A stretch of DNA of 58,696 nucleotides from Ezakiella sp. GTDB lineage: Bacteria; Bacillota; Clostridia; Tissierellales; Peptoniphilaceae. Below the pieces are notes generated by a model. That model did not search any database, was not told where the DNA came from, and saw only the letters and a list, made by a program, of their open reading frames with translations. The translations under genes were made by a program, and so were the position numbers. Location of the stretch: contig JALEOH010000001.1 of NCBI GenBank assembly GCA_022766605.1, positions 1 to 58,696 of the forward strand, written 5' to 3'. Below are positions 41,851 to 50,010 of the stretch, piece after piece (position 1 is the stretch's first letter; each line of letters opens with the position of its first letter).

Positions 41851-43257
41851 CTAACCTACTGTCCCTTCTAGTTCGAGGTTGATTAGATTATTCATCTCAA
41901 CCGCATATTCAAGGGGAAGCTCACGTGAAATTGGATCTGCAAATCCACGCACTATCATCGCCTTTGCCTCAACTTCGCCAAGGCCACGACTCATCATATA
42001 GTCTACGACCTCTTCGTCAATTCTACCGATGCTCGCCTCATGACCTGCCTCGGCATCTGGACAATGGCTAATTATAACAGGGATGGTATCCGCCCTTGAC
42101 TCATTGTCTAGCATAAGGCTTTCGCAGCTGGCCGAAGATTTAGAGCCAGTCGCATTTTTATTAAAGCGAACCATTGAGCGAAAGACCGATATCCCGCCGC
42201 TTTTTGAAATTGAACGCGAGTCTATATTGCTAAAAGTATTTGGCGCATTATGAATAATTTGCACACCACTTTCGATTATTTGACCAGAGCCAGCAAAATT
42301 AAGCGTAACATTGTCGCTTATTGCCCCTTCTCCATTTAAGACAGATCCAGGATAGAGCATGCTTACCTTTGAGCCAAAACTGCCTCCAACCCATTCCATG
42401 TGTCCATTTTTAGCAATTACTGCACGCTTGGTATTTAAATTATACATATTTCTCGACCAATTTTCTATCGAAGTAAAATTAAGATGTGCCCCTTCTTCTA
42501 CAAAGAGTTCAACAGCACCCGCGTGGATATTTAATACATTGTATTTAGGAGCAGAGCATCCTTCGATAAATCTACAACTTGCACCCTCGTCAACTATAAT
42601 CATAGTATGCTCGAATTGACCAGCACCCGGTGCATTTAAGCGATAATAAGTTTGTAACGGCACCTCTACATGAACTCCCTTTGGAACATAGACAAATGTT
42701 CCACCACTCCACACCGCATAGTGAAGCGCAGAATATTTGTGAAGACCAACTGGGATGGATTTTTGAAAATATTTTTTCACCAATTGCTCGTGCTCTTTTA
42801 AGGCTGTATCAAAATCCAAAAAGATTACTCCTTGGTCGGTCAATTCTTTTTGTACATTATGATATACTACCTCTGAATCGAATTGTGCTCCAACACCGCT
42901 TAATAAACTCTTCTTCTCTGCCTCGGGGATTCCAAGCTTATCAAACATCGTCTTTATCTCCTCGGGTACATAATCCCAATTATCCTCTCTATCAGCATTA
43001 GGGCTGACATAAGTTGCAATATTATCGAGATCTACCTCGCTTAAATCAGGACCCCATACTGGATTTTCTAGTTCATAAAAAACATCCACCGCTCTTTCAC
43101 GAAGTTCTCTCATCCAAAGAGGCTCTTCTTTTATTTCAGAAATTTCTCTAACTATATCCTTTGTTAAACCGCGATCAAGCTTCCTTCTAACCTCTACATT
43201 CGATATAGTATCGTAAATTCCTCTTTCTATATCATCTACTTGAGTCTTTTTAACCAT
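41851..43257 (-). CDS. sufB: Fe-S assembly protein SufB
   Basis: SufB is the main scaffold subunit of the SufBCD complex. The 468-aa product shows the core SufB sequence: HYAVWSGGTFVYVPKGV, CSAPKYNVLNIHAG, HMEWVGGSFGSKVSMLYPG and SHCPDAEAGHEASIGRID. It overlaps sufC by 8 nt. Length and motifs are standard. Confidence 0.97.
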   Translation of the reverse strand: MVKKTQVDDIERGIYDTISNVEVRRKLDRGLTKDIVREISEIKEEPLWMRELRERAVDVFYELENPVWGPDLSEVDLDNIATYVSPNADREDNWDYVPEEIKTMFDKLGIPEAEKKSLLSGVGAQFDSEVVYHNVQKELTDQGVIFLDFDTALKEHEQLVKKYFQKSIPVGLHKYSALHYAVWSGGTFVYVPKGVHVEVPLQTYYRLNAPGAGQFEHTMIIVDEGASCRFIEGCSAPKYNVLNIHAGAVELFVEEGAHLNFTSIENWSRNMYNLNTKRAVIAKNGHMEWVGGSFGSKVSMLYPGSVLNGEGAISDNVTLNFAGSGQIIESGVQIIHNAPNTFSNIDSRSISKSGGISVFRSMVRFNKNATGSKSSASCESLMLDNESRADTIPVIISHCPDAEAGHEASIGRIDEEVVDYMMSRGLGEVEAKAMIVRGFADPISRELPLEYAVEMNNLINLELEGTVG

Positions 43258-43999
43258 TTTGCTCTAGCTCATTTCTTAAAAAACCAAATCCTTCATCGTC
43301 AATTCTCTTCATCAACTCAGCTGTACCCGTCTTTACAAGCTTTCCATCCATTATAACATGGACAAAATCGCTATGAACATGGCGAAGGATTTCATGATGG
43401 TGAGTAATAACTATCAAGCTCGAATCATCACGCTCTCTAAATTTTTCAATACCACGACCAACTACATCAATCGCATCTACATCAAGACCCGAGTCGGTCT
43501 CATCTAATATTCCAAGCTCAGGCTCCATCATTAGAAGCTGAAGTATCTCGCTCTTCTTCTTTTCTCCACCTGAAAATCCAACATTGACAAATCTCTCTTT
43601 ATAAGAGCTGTCCATGTGAAGCTCTTCCATTAGCTCGTCCATCTTGTCTCTTAATTCAAAAAAACCAATATCCTTATCCCTTGCCTGCATGGAGGCACGA
43701 ATAAAAGCCTCCATAGTAACACCGGGAATGCCAACGGGATTTTGATAGCTCATAAACATCCCCATCCTCGCCCTCTTATCAGCAGGCAGTGTTGTGATAT
43801 CTTCATCTTTAAAAATTATATTGCCACTATTAACAGTATATCCACCAGTGTTCATAATGACATTTGCAAGAGTCGACTTGCCACTACCATTGGGTCCCAT
43901 AACCACGTGGACTTCACCAGGGCCAACCTCAAGTGAGATATCCTTTAATATTTCTTTATCATCTATGCTTGCATGGATGTTGTTTAATTTTAAAAGCAT
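43250..43999 (-). CDS. sufC: Fe-S assembly ATPase SufC
   Basis: SufC is the ABC-type ATPase of the SufBCD complex. The 249-aa product has Walker A GPNGSGKSTLA, the ABC signature GFSGGEKKKSEILQ (the SufC-type form), Walker B LGILDETDSGLD and the H-loop VITHHHE. It is the first gene of the operon, with AGGAGG upstream of the ATG. Confidence 0.97.
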   Translation of the reverse strand: MLLKLNNIHASIDDKEILKDISLEVGPGEVHVVMGPNGSGKSTLANVIMNTGGYTVNSGNIIFKDEDITTLPADKRARMGMFMSYQNPVGIPGVTMEAFIRASMQARDKDIGFFELRDKMDELMEELHMDSSYKERFVNVGFSGGEKKKSEILQLLMMEPELGILDETDSGLDVDAIDVVGRGIEKFRERDDSSLIVITHHHEILRHVHSDFVHVIMDGKLVKTGTAELMKRIDDEGFGFLRNELEQNG

Positions 44000-44225
44000 A
44001 ATGCCTCCTTTAGATTTATTTTATGCGAAATCTACTTCGCTAACTATGTCGAATAAGATGGTTTTATCCATCTTTTAATAATATAACCATTTTAATTTAA
44101 CAATAAACAAAAATTAAAATAATCACTCTCAATTTTTTTTGAGCACTTATATTATAAGTAAAAAACAGTCAAAATGCAATGATATTGATTATACTTGTAC
44201 ATAATTAACCAAATTGTCACCAAAT

Positions 44226-44256
44226 AAAAAAGGAGCCACAGCCGCTCCGTTTTTTA
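44226..44256 (-). terminator. isolated bidirectional terminator
   Basis: AAAAAAGGAGC, a 7-nt loop and GCTCC plus T tract form a good terminator in either direction, although no gene lies immediately before it. It may end a short transcript starting near 44330. Confidence 0.6.
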
Positions 44257-44310
44257 TGCTGCCTTTCACAGCCAAGATAAAATCTCATGGTTACAAAATT
44301 AACGAAAGGA

Positions 44311-44331
44311 GTGGGAATATTCTTCCCACTA
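44311..44331. repeat. perfect 8-bp hairpin
   Basis: AGTGGGAA and TTCCCACT around a 5-nt loop lie 55 nt beyond the isolated terminator. The T tract is poor. Together the two hairpins bound a roughly 100-nt stretch that could be a small RNA. Confidence 0.45.
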
Positions 44332-44556
44332 TATTTATACCCTCTTATATCAGATTAAAATACCAAAATCGATTTTAAAACAAAATTTTTAAGAAAAAAT
44401 TTAAATAATCTTCTTTTAAGATGGATTTAAAAATAATTTTACAATATATTATTTTATATTTTTGTTTATAATCATAATAAAATAATTTTATATTATGTAA
44501 AATGAGATATTTATGCCATTTGTGTATTTTTTATGAAAATATTCATTTATTTTCTA

Positions 44557-44585
44557 TTGACTTTACTAAAGGAAAACACTATAAT
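44557..44585 (+). promoter_or_regulatory. agcS promoter
   Basis: TTGACT and TATAAT are separated by 17 nt, ending 55 nt before the agcS start codon. Confidence 0.75.
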
Positions 44586-44640
44586 AAAGACAGAGTAATA
44601 AAACCCGTAAAATTACTCAATAAAATAAGAGGAGGTCAAT

Positions 44641-45999
44641 ATGGAAACCTTAACAAAGATTATTACGACTATATCTGGATTTTTATGGGACAATATCCTA
44701 GTCTACGCACTACTAATTACAGGAATATATTTCACAATTAGATTGGGATTCCCACAGATAGTCAAATTTGGTCAAGCTATGAAAGAAGCTTTTGGAGGAC
44801 TTTTCTCTAAGGAAAAGAAATCAGGAGGCGTTAGCTCCTTCCAAGCACTCGCAACAGCAGTAGCAGCTCAAGTAGGCACAGGAAATGTCGCAGGGGTTGC
44901 TTCCGCAATAATATCAGGAGGCCCTGGTGCAGTATTTTGGATGTGGGTCTCAGGAATACTTGGCATGAGTACGATATTTGCAGAAGCGGTTTTAGCACAA
45001 GTCTATCGCCAAAAAGAAAATGGAGAAGTATATGGAGGGCCTGCATATTATATGACAAAGGGCTTAAAAAACAAGACCTTCGGTAAAGTCTTAGCTGCGA
45101 TATTTGCAATATTTATCATACTTGCTCTATCAATTGCTGGCAATATGGTTCAGTCAAATTCAATCGCGGCAAGTATGGAGCAGGCATTTGGAATTAAACC
45201 AATATATGTAGGATTGGTCCTTGGCGTAATGATATTTGCAATTGTAGTAGGCGGAATTCAGAGAATTTCAAAATTTGCCGAGCTAGTCGTTCCATTTATG
45301 GCAATAGTATTTATTGGAGTAGGCATTGCAGTAGTTATTAAGTTTAGAGCAAATCTCGGCCCTGTATTTAGTCAAATTTTTAAATTTGCATTTACTCCTG
45401 AAGCAGCCGTAGGTGGTGCCGTTGGATTTACTGTAAAACAAGCAGTTAAATTAGGACTACAAAGAGGACTATTTTCAAATGAAGCTGGTATGGGTAGTAC
45501 ACCACATGCTCACGCCGTAGCTGAAGTAGCTCATCCAGTCAATCAAGGTCTAGTAGCAATGGCAGGAGTTGTAGTAGATACTCTTATCATCTGCACAATG
45601 ACAGCGCTAATAATTTTGCTACCAGGCGCCAATGAAGGACTTGCCCCTGGAGTAACCGGAGCCGTCGTAACTCAAAATGCTTTCAAACTTGCTTTTGGTA
45701 ATGTCGGTGAGATGTTCCTTGCAGTTACACTTTTATTCTTCGCCTTTACAACAATACTCGGTTGGTATTATTTTGGCGAATCGAATATCATGTATCTAGT
45801 TGGTAAAAAAGCATTATTGCCATTTAGAATAATAGTCGTAGCAGCTGTTGTATTTGGAACAACACTATCTGCACAAATTGTTTGGGATATATCCGATTTA
45901 TTTAATGCACTCATGGTGCTACCAAACTTGATTGCAGTCTTATTATTATCCAAGGTGGTAGTAAATAAGAAAAAAGAGTTTGAACAAATTCATAAATAA
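44641..45999 (+). CDS. sodium:alanine/glycine symporter (AGCS family)
   Basis: The 452-aa polytopic protein belongs to the alanine-or-glycine:cation symporter family: AVAAQVGTGNVAGVASAI near the N-terminal third, GGPGAVFWMWVSGILGM, GLQRGLFSNEAGMGSTPHAHA and TTILGWYYFGE are family hallmarks. It takes up alanine or glycine with sodium, which suits an amino-acid-fermenting anaerobe. It is monocistronic, with a promoter and terminator, and GAGGTC precedes the ATG. Confidence 0.95.
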   Translation: METLTKIITTISGFLWDNILVYALLITGIYFTIRLGFPQIVKFGQAMKEAFGGLFSKEKKSGGVSSFQALATAVAAQVGTGNVAGVASAIISGGPGAVFWMWVSGILGMSTIFAEAVLAQVYRQKENGEVYGGPAYYMTKGLKNKTFGKVLAAIFAIFIILALSIAGNMVQSNSIAASMEQAFGIKPIYVGLVLGVMIFAIVVGGIQRISKFAELVVPFMAIVFIGVGIAVVIKFRANLGPVFSQIFKFAFTPEAAVGGAVGFTVKQAVKLGLQRGLFSNEAGMGSTPHAHAVAEVAHPVNQGLVAMAGVVVDTLIICTMTALIILLPGANEGLAPGVTGAVVTQNAFKLAFGNVGEMFLAVTLLFFAFTTILGWYYFGESNIMYLVGKKALLPFRIIVVAAVVFGTTLSAQIVWDISDLFNALMVLPNLIAVLLLSKVVVNKKKEFEQIHK

Positions 46000-46007
46000 T
46001 TCAATTT

Positions 46008-46040
46008 AAAAACTAGGTAGAGAAATCCGCCTAGTTTTTT
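46008..46040 (+). terminator. agcS terminator
   Basis: Stem AAACTAGG/CCTAGTTT with a 12-nt loop and T run, just past the agcS stop codon. Confidence 0.85.
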
Positions 46041-46109
46041 CTTGCCAATATCCACCCAAGTCTACCATGAAAATTATTTTATTTTTTTTAAAAAATTAGT
46101 AAAAAATGC

Positions 46110-46138
46110 TTGACAGACGGAGTTAATTGATGTATAAT
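46110..46138 (+). promoter_or_regulatory. tRNA-Pro promoter
   Basis: A consensus promoter: TTGACA, 17 nt, TATAAT, ending 42 nt before the mature tRNA. Confidence 0.85.
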
Positions 46139-46180
46139 AAGCATGTTGTTGAAAATAATTTAAATAAATATTTACAATGT

Positions 46181-46257
46181 CGGGGTGTAGCGCAGTTTGG
46201 TAGCGCACGTGCTTTGGGAGCATGGGGCCGAAGGTTCGAATCCTTTCACCCCGACCA
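46181..46257 (+). tRNA. tRNA-Pro (anticodon TGG)
   Basis: The 77-nt gene folds as a full cloverleaf. The acceptor arms are CGGGGTG/CACCCCG, the D arm GCGC/GCGC, the anticodon stem CGTGC/GCATG with loop TTTGGGA (TGG at the anticodon) and the T arm GAAGG/CCTTT with TTCGAAT. CCA is encoded at the 3' end. It has its own promoter. Confidence 0.97.
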
Positions 46258-46289
46258 TTTTTATATAAAAGATATATTTAATATATTTC

Positions 46290-46321
46290 TTAGCACTCTC
46301 TTAACAAGAGTTTGCTATAAT
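46290..46321 (+). promoter_or_regulatory. promoter region of the O-acylation operon with a CIRCE-like half site
   Basis: TATAAT at 46316-46321 lies 34 nt before the SGNH gene start. Just upstream, TTAGCACTC (46290-46298) equals the left half of the CIRCE consensus, and after exactly 9 nt comes GAGT, the start of the right half. The remaining five right-half positions do not match. Confidence 0.4.
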
Positions 46322-46354
46322 TAAATTGAGAATTTGACACTATTAGGAGGATTT

Positions 46355-47173
46355 ATGAAGAAGAAGTTTTCTATTATATCCATTGTGGCTATCCTACTAG
46401 TTTTGATATATATTCAGTCATCCAATTCCCGTTTCGACCGCGTTGCGCTGGCACGTGGAGAGGAATTGAATAAATCTGTCGATGTAAGCAAGTACTATGA
46501 GGCATCACTTCGTGGATCGATAAATAAAAATAAAATTAAGATGAGTCATGCTTTAAACGATATAAAGCGTGCTGAAATAAAAAATAATAAAGAAAATGTC
46601 CTTAAATATGATGTGGATATCAGTATTGAAACTAATTTTAAGGACGTTTTTAAGGACTGTCTATTTATTGGAGATTCCTTGACAAGTGGACTTTACTATT
46701 ATAAATATCTCGACAAGGCAAATGTCATGGCAGACCTTGGCTTTAATGTTAAGAAAATTCGAACAAATAAACTCGAGGATATTAAAGCAGCTGCTCCTAA
46801 GCGAATTTTTATTATGCTTGGCACCAATGACTTGGTTCATGCAAAGGACAGTGATAAATTTATTAAAAGCTACGAAGGCCTCATCGAAGATTTAAATCGC
46901 ATACTGCCAAAGACCAAGCTATATATAACATCTATTTTGCCAGTCGATAGTAGAGTAAAAGAAGCAACGGATAAAATCAACAATGAGCTCATTTCTTCAA
47001 CCAATGATAGATTAAATAAACTAGCCAAAGATAAAAAAATCAGTTTTATAGATCTTAGACCATATATAGCTGCTCATACGGATTTCTATGCAAAAGATGG
47101 CATCCATATCAATAGACATTTCTATAAATATTGGCTTAAATTTATCGAAGTAAATTTCATGGGAGGCAATTGA
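46355..47173 (+). CDS. SGNH/GDSL hydrolase-like membrane-anchored protein
   Basis: The 272-aa protein has one N-terminal membrane anchor (about residues 5-22) and an extracellular SGNH domain: FIGDSLTSG with the nucleophile Ser, MLGTNDL (block III), and DGIHINRHFY with the D-x2-H pair. With the MBOAT gene two positions downstream, it is probably the extracellular acetyl-transfer or esterase component of a surface polysaccharide O-acetylation system. AGGAGG precedes the ATG chosen here. Confidence 0.85.
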   Translation: MKKKFSIISIVAILLVLIYIQSSNSRFDRVALARGEELNKSVDVSKYYEASLRGSINKNKIKMSHALNDIKRAEIKNNKENVLKYDVDISIETNFKDVFKDCLFIGDSLTSGLYYYKYLDKANVMADLGFNVKKIRTNKLEDIKAAAPKRIFIMLGTNDLVHAKDSDKFIKSYEGLIEDLNRILPKTKLYITSILPVDSRVKEATDKINNELISSTNDRLNKLAKDKKISFIDLRPYIAAHTDFYAKDGIHINRHFYKYWLKFIEVNFMGGN

Positions 47174-47625
47174 TGAATAATTTATTTAAAACATTATCTT
47201 TAGTCATCGCAATGCTTTTGCTTGGCGCATGTTCCAACAAAGTGGCAAAGAAAATTACAATTGAAGATGCAAATAAAATAGCCTCAGAATTTCTTGATAC
47301 AAGTCGAATGGAAGATGATGATATAGACATGCTTAGTGATATTACTCTTATCGATAAGAATTTAGTAGAAGCATACAAATATATGAGACCCATTACCAAT
47401 CTTGAAACTCAACAAATTATAATAATTAAGCCCGTTCAAGATAAGATGGAAGAGGTCAAAAAAGCACTCAAGGCACACTTGGATAATTCGATTGAAATAT
47501 ATGATAGCTACTTGCCCGAGGAGGCTGCTAAACTTAAAGAAGCCGAACTATTTACTACTGACGATTTGGTTATATTGTTGGTGGGGGAAGATGCAAAAAA
47601 AGCAAAGGAGAAGATTTTAGAGTAG
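47173..47625 (+). CDS. DUF4358 lipoprotein
   Basis: The 150-aa lipoprotein has a lipobox LLGAC (Cys about residue 20) and a compact domain with ITLIDKNLVEAYKYM and QQIIIIKPVQDKMEEVKKAL, matching DUF4358. This family recurs beside MBOAT/SGNH genes in Firmicutes, but its role is unknown. It starts overlapping the SGNH stop (TGATG), with GGGAGG upstream. Its stop codon is inside the stem of an intrinsic terminator. Confidence 0.85.
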   Translation: MNNLFKTLSLVIAMLLLGACSNKVAKKITIEDANKIASEFLDTSRMEDDDIDMLSDITLIDKNLVEAYKYMRPITNLETQQIIIIKPVQDKMEEVKKALKAHLDNSIEIYDSYLPEEAAKLKEAELFTTDDLVILLVGEDAKKAKEKILE

Positions 47626-47643
47626 CGAAGGCTACTCTTTTTT
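47620..47643 (+). terminator. intra-operon terminator before the MBOAT gene
   Basis: Perfect stem GAGTAGC/GCTACTC with a GAAG loop and six Ts. It overlaps the DUF4358 stop and ends 5 nt before the MBOAT ATG, so it should attenuate transcription into the second half of the operon. Confidence 0.85.
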
Positions 47644-47648
47644 ATATT

Positions 47649-48983
47649 ATGGTATTTAGTTCTAATTTATTTTTATTTTATTTTTTACCAATAGTTTTAA
47701 TAGTAAATTTGTTATTGCCAAAGAGATATCGCAATCTATGGCTTTTAATTGCAAGCCTTTCTTTCTATGCATGGGGCGAGCCCATATATATTTTTTTGAT
47801 GCTTGCGACTATTATAGTCAATTTTATCGCCGGATTATATATTAAATATCATCCGGAAAATAAAAAAGTCGCCCTCATAATCTCTTCTATATTTTGTCTT
47901 GGCACGCTTTTTTTCTTCAAATACATGCATTTTATAACTTCTACATTCGGTATAAATATTGCAAAACTTGCACTCCCACTTGGTATTAGCTTTTATACTT
48001 TTCAAACTCTTAGCTATACAATCGACGTATATCGTGGAAGGGTCGAAGCTACCAGTAGTTTGGTCGACTTTGCATTATATGTAGTGAGTTTTCCTCAGCT
48101 AATAGCAGGGCCAATAGTAAAATATATAGACGTGCATAAAGAGCTTAAAGACCGCAAAAGTGATCTAGAAACATATGCCGATGGATTTGAAATCTTTTTA
48201 CAAGGCTTATTTTTAAAAGTCTTACTTGCAAATCCAATGGGCGATGCTTTTAACTTGGTGGAATTTAGCAATACAACCGGACTGCTTGCTCTTTTTAAGC
48301 TGGCATGCTACACTTTCCAAATATACTTCGACTTTGCAGGATATAGTAAAATGGCAATTGGACTTGGCAAAATGCTTGGATTTAATTTCCCAGAAAACTT
48401 CAACTATCCATATACTTCAAAGTCGGTAACTGAATTTTGGACAAGATGGCATATAACTCTCTCGAGTTGGTTTAAAGAATATGTATATATCCCGCTTGGT
48501 GGCAATCGAGTAAAGATAGGCCGACATATATTTAATCTATTGGTCACTTGGACTCTAACTGGATTGTGGCATGGTGCGAACTTCAATTTTCTCATTTGGG
48601 GCTTTTATTATTTTCTAATATTAACTATTGAAAAATATATATTAAAGTCAATATTAAACAAACTGCCCAATTTTATATGCTTCATATATACCATAATTGT
48701 AGTTGCAATTGGATGGCTGATATTTATAGCGGAAGACCTTTCTATAATCGGCGATTTCTTTAAAAGCCTATTCACTTCGCCCTTTATAGACGGTAGAAGC
48801 CTATCGATCTTGCTTCAATATTTATTATTATTTATCATTGCAATTTTATTTTCGACTGATATTCCAAAAAGAATTTATAATAGATTAAAAAGCAGCTATT
48901 TTCTCTTGATTCCACTTTTTATACTTGCGGTTGCAATGATAGTAACTGGTAGCTTTAATCCATTTTTATATTTTAGATTTTAG
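47649..48983 (+). CDS. MBOAT family O-acyltransferase (AlgI/DltB-like)
   Basis: The 444-aa polytopic protein is a membrane-bound O-acyltransferase: MVFSSNLFLFYFLP start, FYAWGEP, the SFYTFQTLSYTIDVYRG block, FARWH-type FWTRWHITLSSW and the catalytic His in TGLWHGANFNF. It transfers acyl groups across the membrane to a surface polymer, with the SGNH and DHHW proteins as partners. No Shine-Dalgarno sequence is visible; the ATG lies 5 nt after a terminator T tract, but the N-terminal sequence is canonical so the start is probably right. Confidence 0.93.
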   Translation: MVFSSNLFLFYFLPIVLIVNLLLPKRYRNLWLLIASLSFYAWGEPIYIFLMLATIIVNFIAGLYIKYHPENKKVALIISSIFCLGTLFFFKYMHFITSTFGINIAKLALPLGISFYTFQTLSYTIDVYRGRVEATSSLVDFALYVVSFPQLIAGPIVKYIDVHKELKDRKSDLETYADGFEIFLQGLFLKVLLANPMGDAFNLVEFSNTTGLLALFKLACYTFQIYFDFAGYSKMAIGLGKMLGFNFPENFNYPYTSKSVTEFWTRWHITLSSWFKEYVYIPLGGNRVKIGRHIFNLLVTWTLTGLWHGANFNFLIWGFYYFLILTIEKYILKSILNKLPNFICFIYTIIVVAIGWLIFIAEDLSIIGDFFKSLFTSPFIDGRSLSILLQYLLLFIIAILFSTDIPKRIYNRLKSSYFLLIPLFILAVAMIVTGSFNPFLYFRF

Positions 48984-48993
48984 AGGTTGATAT

Positions 48994-49974
48994 ATGAAAA
49001 GTAAAAAAATATTTGCATTAATAATCCTGACTTTATTAATAGCCTATCCGATATATAGCGCCATAGTTAAGACTGACTACGAAGATTTTGAGGGAAGAAA
49101 GCAAACTGCCCTTCCAAAACTCACCACCCACAATTTTATAGGCGGAGAATTTTCTAAGGAATTTGAAGACTATTTAAATGACCATGCAGCTTTTAAAAAA
49201 GAGCTAAACAGCTTAAAGAGCCTTGTTTCATATGGCATCGGCATTCGTGAAAAAAATAATATTATTCTCACTAATAATAGACTATATCAAAGTGCATTAA
49301 AAAATCCAAGGCTATTAAATTTTATTAAAAATAGTAAAGCTCGAATAATCGCAATCCCATATAGCCTTTATTATGCAGAGGATTTGCCACTAGCTATTAA
49401 AATAAAAAATGAAAAAGCTAATTATAAAAAAGAATATGATGATTTTATCGAGTCCATTAAAGACCAAGAATATATAGACATGTCTACTCTCTTAACTATC
49501 GATGATTATTATAAAAGCGATCATCATCTAAATGAGAATGGAATAATCAAGCTCGCCGAAGCACTTAGCTTAAATAGTAATTTTCTGCCCGAGACCAAGC
49601 AGGAATTTACTGGTGGACTCTCTAGAAAAACGGGTTTCCCAGTCAAAGACGAGTTTCTTCCTCAATATCCAATTGAACTTAAAAATGAAATATATAAATT
49701 GAATGATGAAATTCGCTATTGCTACGACTTTGAAAGCTTAAATCACGCCGACCCCTATCTATTTTATATGGGGGGTAATTTTGGTAAATTAAGCATGGAT
49801 GGCTATGGAAATGGAAAAGCAGTGATAATTAAAGATAGCTTTGCCAATCCCATTTTGCCACTTTTTAAAGATATATATCGAGAAATCATCGTGCTTGATG
49901 CCCGATTCTTAGATGAAAAAATTGAAAATGAAATAGCAAAAGATGCAGATATATATGTAATTGCTGGATTTTAA
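48994..49974 (+). CDS. DHHW-type/AlgX-like surface O-acetylation protein
   Basis: The 326-aa protein has an N-terminal membrane anchor (about residues 5-23) and an extracellular SGNH-like domain of the DHHW family. YYKSDHHLNENGI is the DHHW-type motif (with L in place of W) and IKDSFANP carries the SGNH-type Asp-Ser. Partners of MBOAT proteins in this family deliver acetyl groups to the polymer. It follows the MBOAT gene by 10 nt and ends in a strong terminator. Confidence 0.85.
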   Translation: MKSKKIFALIILTLLIAYPIYSAIVKTDYEDFEGRKQTALPKLTTHNFIGGEFSKEFEDYLNDHAAFKKELNSLKSLVSYGIGIREKNNIILTNNRLYQSALKNPRLLNFIKNSKARIIAIPYSLYYAEDLPLAIKIKNEKANYKKEYDDFIESIKDQEYIDMSTLLTIDDYYKSDHHLNENGIIKLAEALSLNSNFLPETKQEFTGGLSRKTGFPVKDEFLPQYPIELKNEIYKLNDEIRYCYDFESLNHADPYLFYMGGNFGKLSMDGYGNGKAVIIKDSFANPILPLFKDIYREIIVLDARFLDEKIENEIAKDADIYVIAGF

Positions 49975-50003
49975 AAGAGAGATGTATTAGACATCTCTCT
50001 TTT
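49973..50003. terminator. bidirectional terminator between convergent genes
   Basis: A 13-bp stem AAAAGAGAGATGT/ACATCTCTCTTTT with a 5-nt loop serves the O-acylation operon and probably also the convergent rhodanese gene. Confidence 0.9.
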
Positions 50004-50010
50004 AGTATGC

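Larger units (their letters stand above)
44000..44556. promoter_or_regulatory. intergenic region between suf operon and agcS
   Basis: No credible gene lies here. Near sufC, two small inverted repeats occur in the suf leader: GCGAA/TTCGC at 44025-44040 and AAGATGG/CCATCTT at 44055-44074. A terminator-like hairpin lies at 44226-44256 and another perfect hairpin at 44311-44331. The remainder is AT-rich sequence with no recognisable structure. The agcS promoter begins at 44557. Confidence 0.5.

Noticed and set aside
44502..44741. 79-aa frame before agcS
   Set aside because: It overlaps the agcS promoter and start in another frame and has no ribosome site or recognisable protein features.
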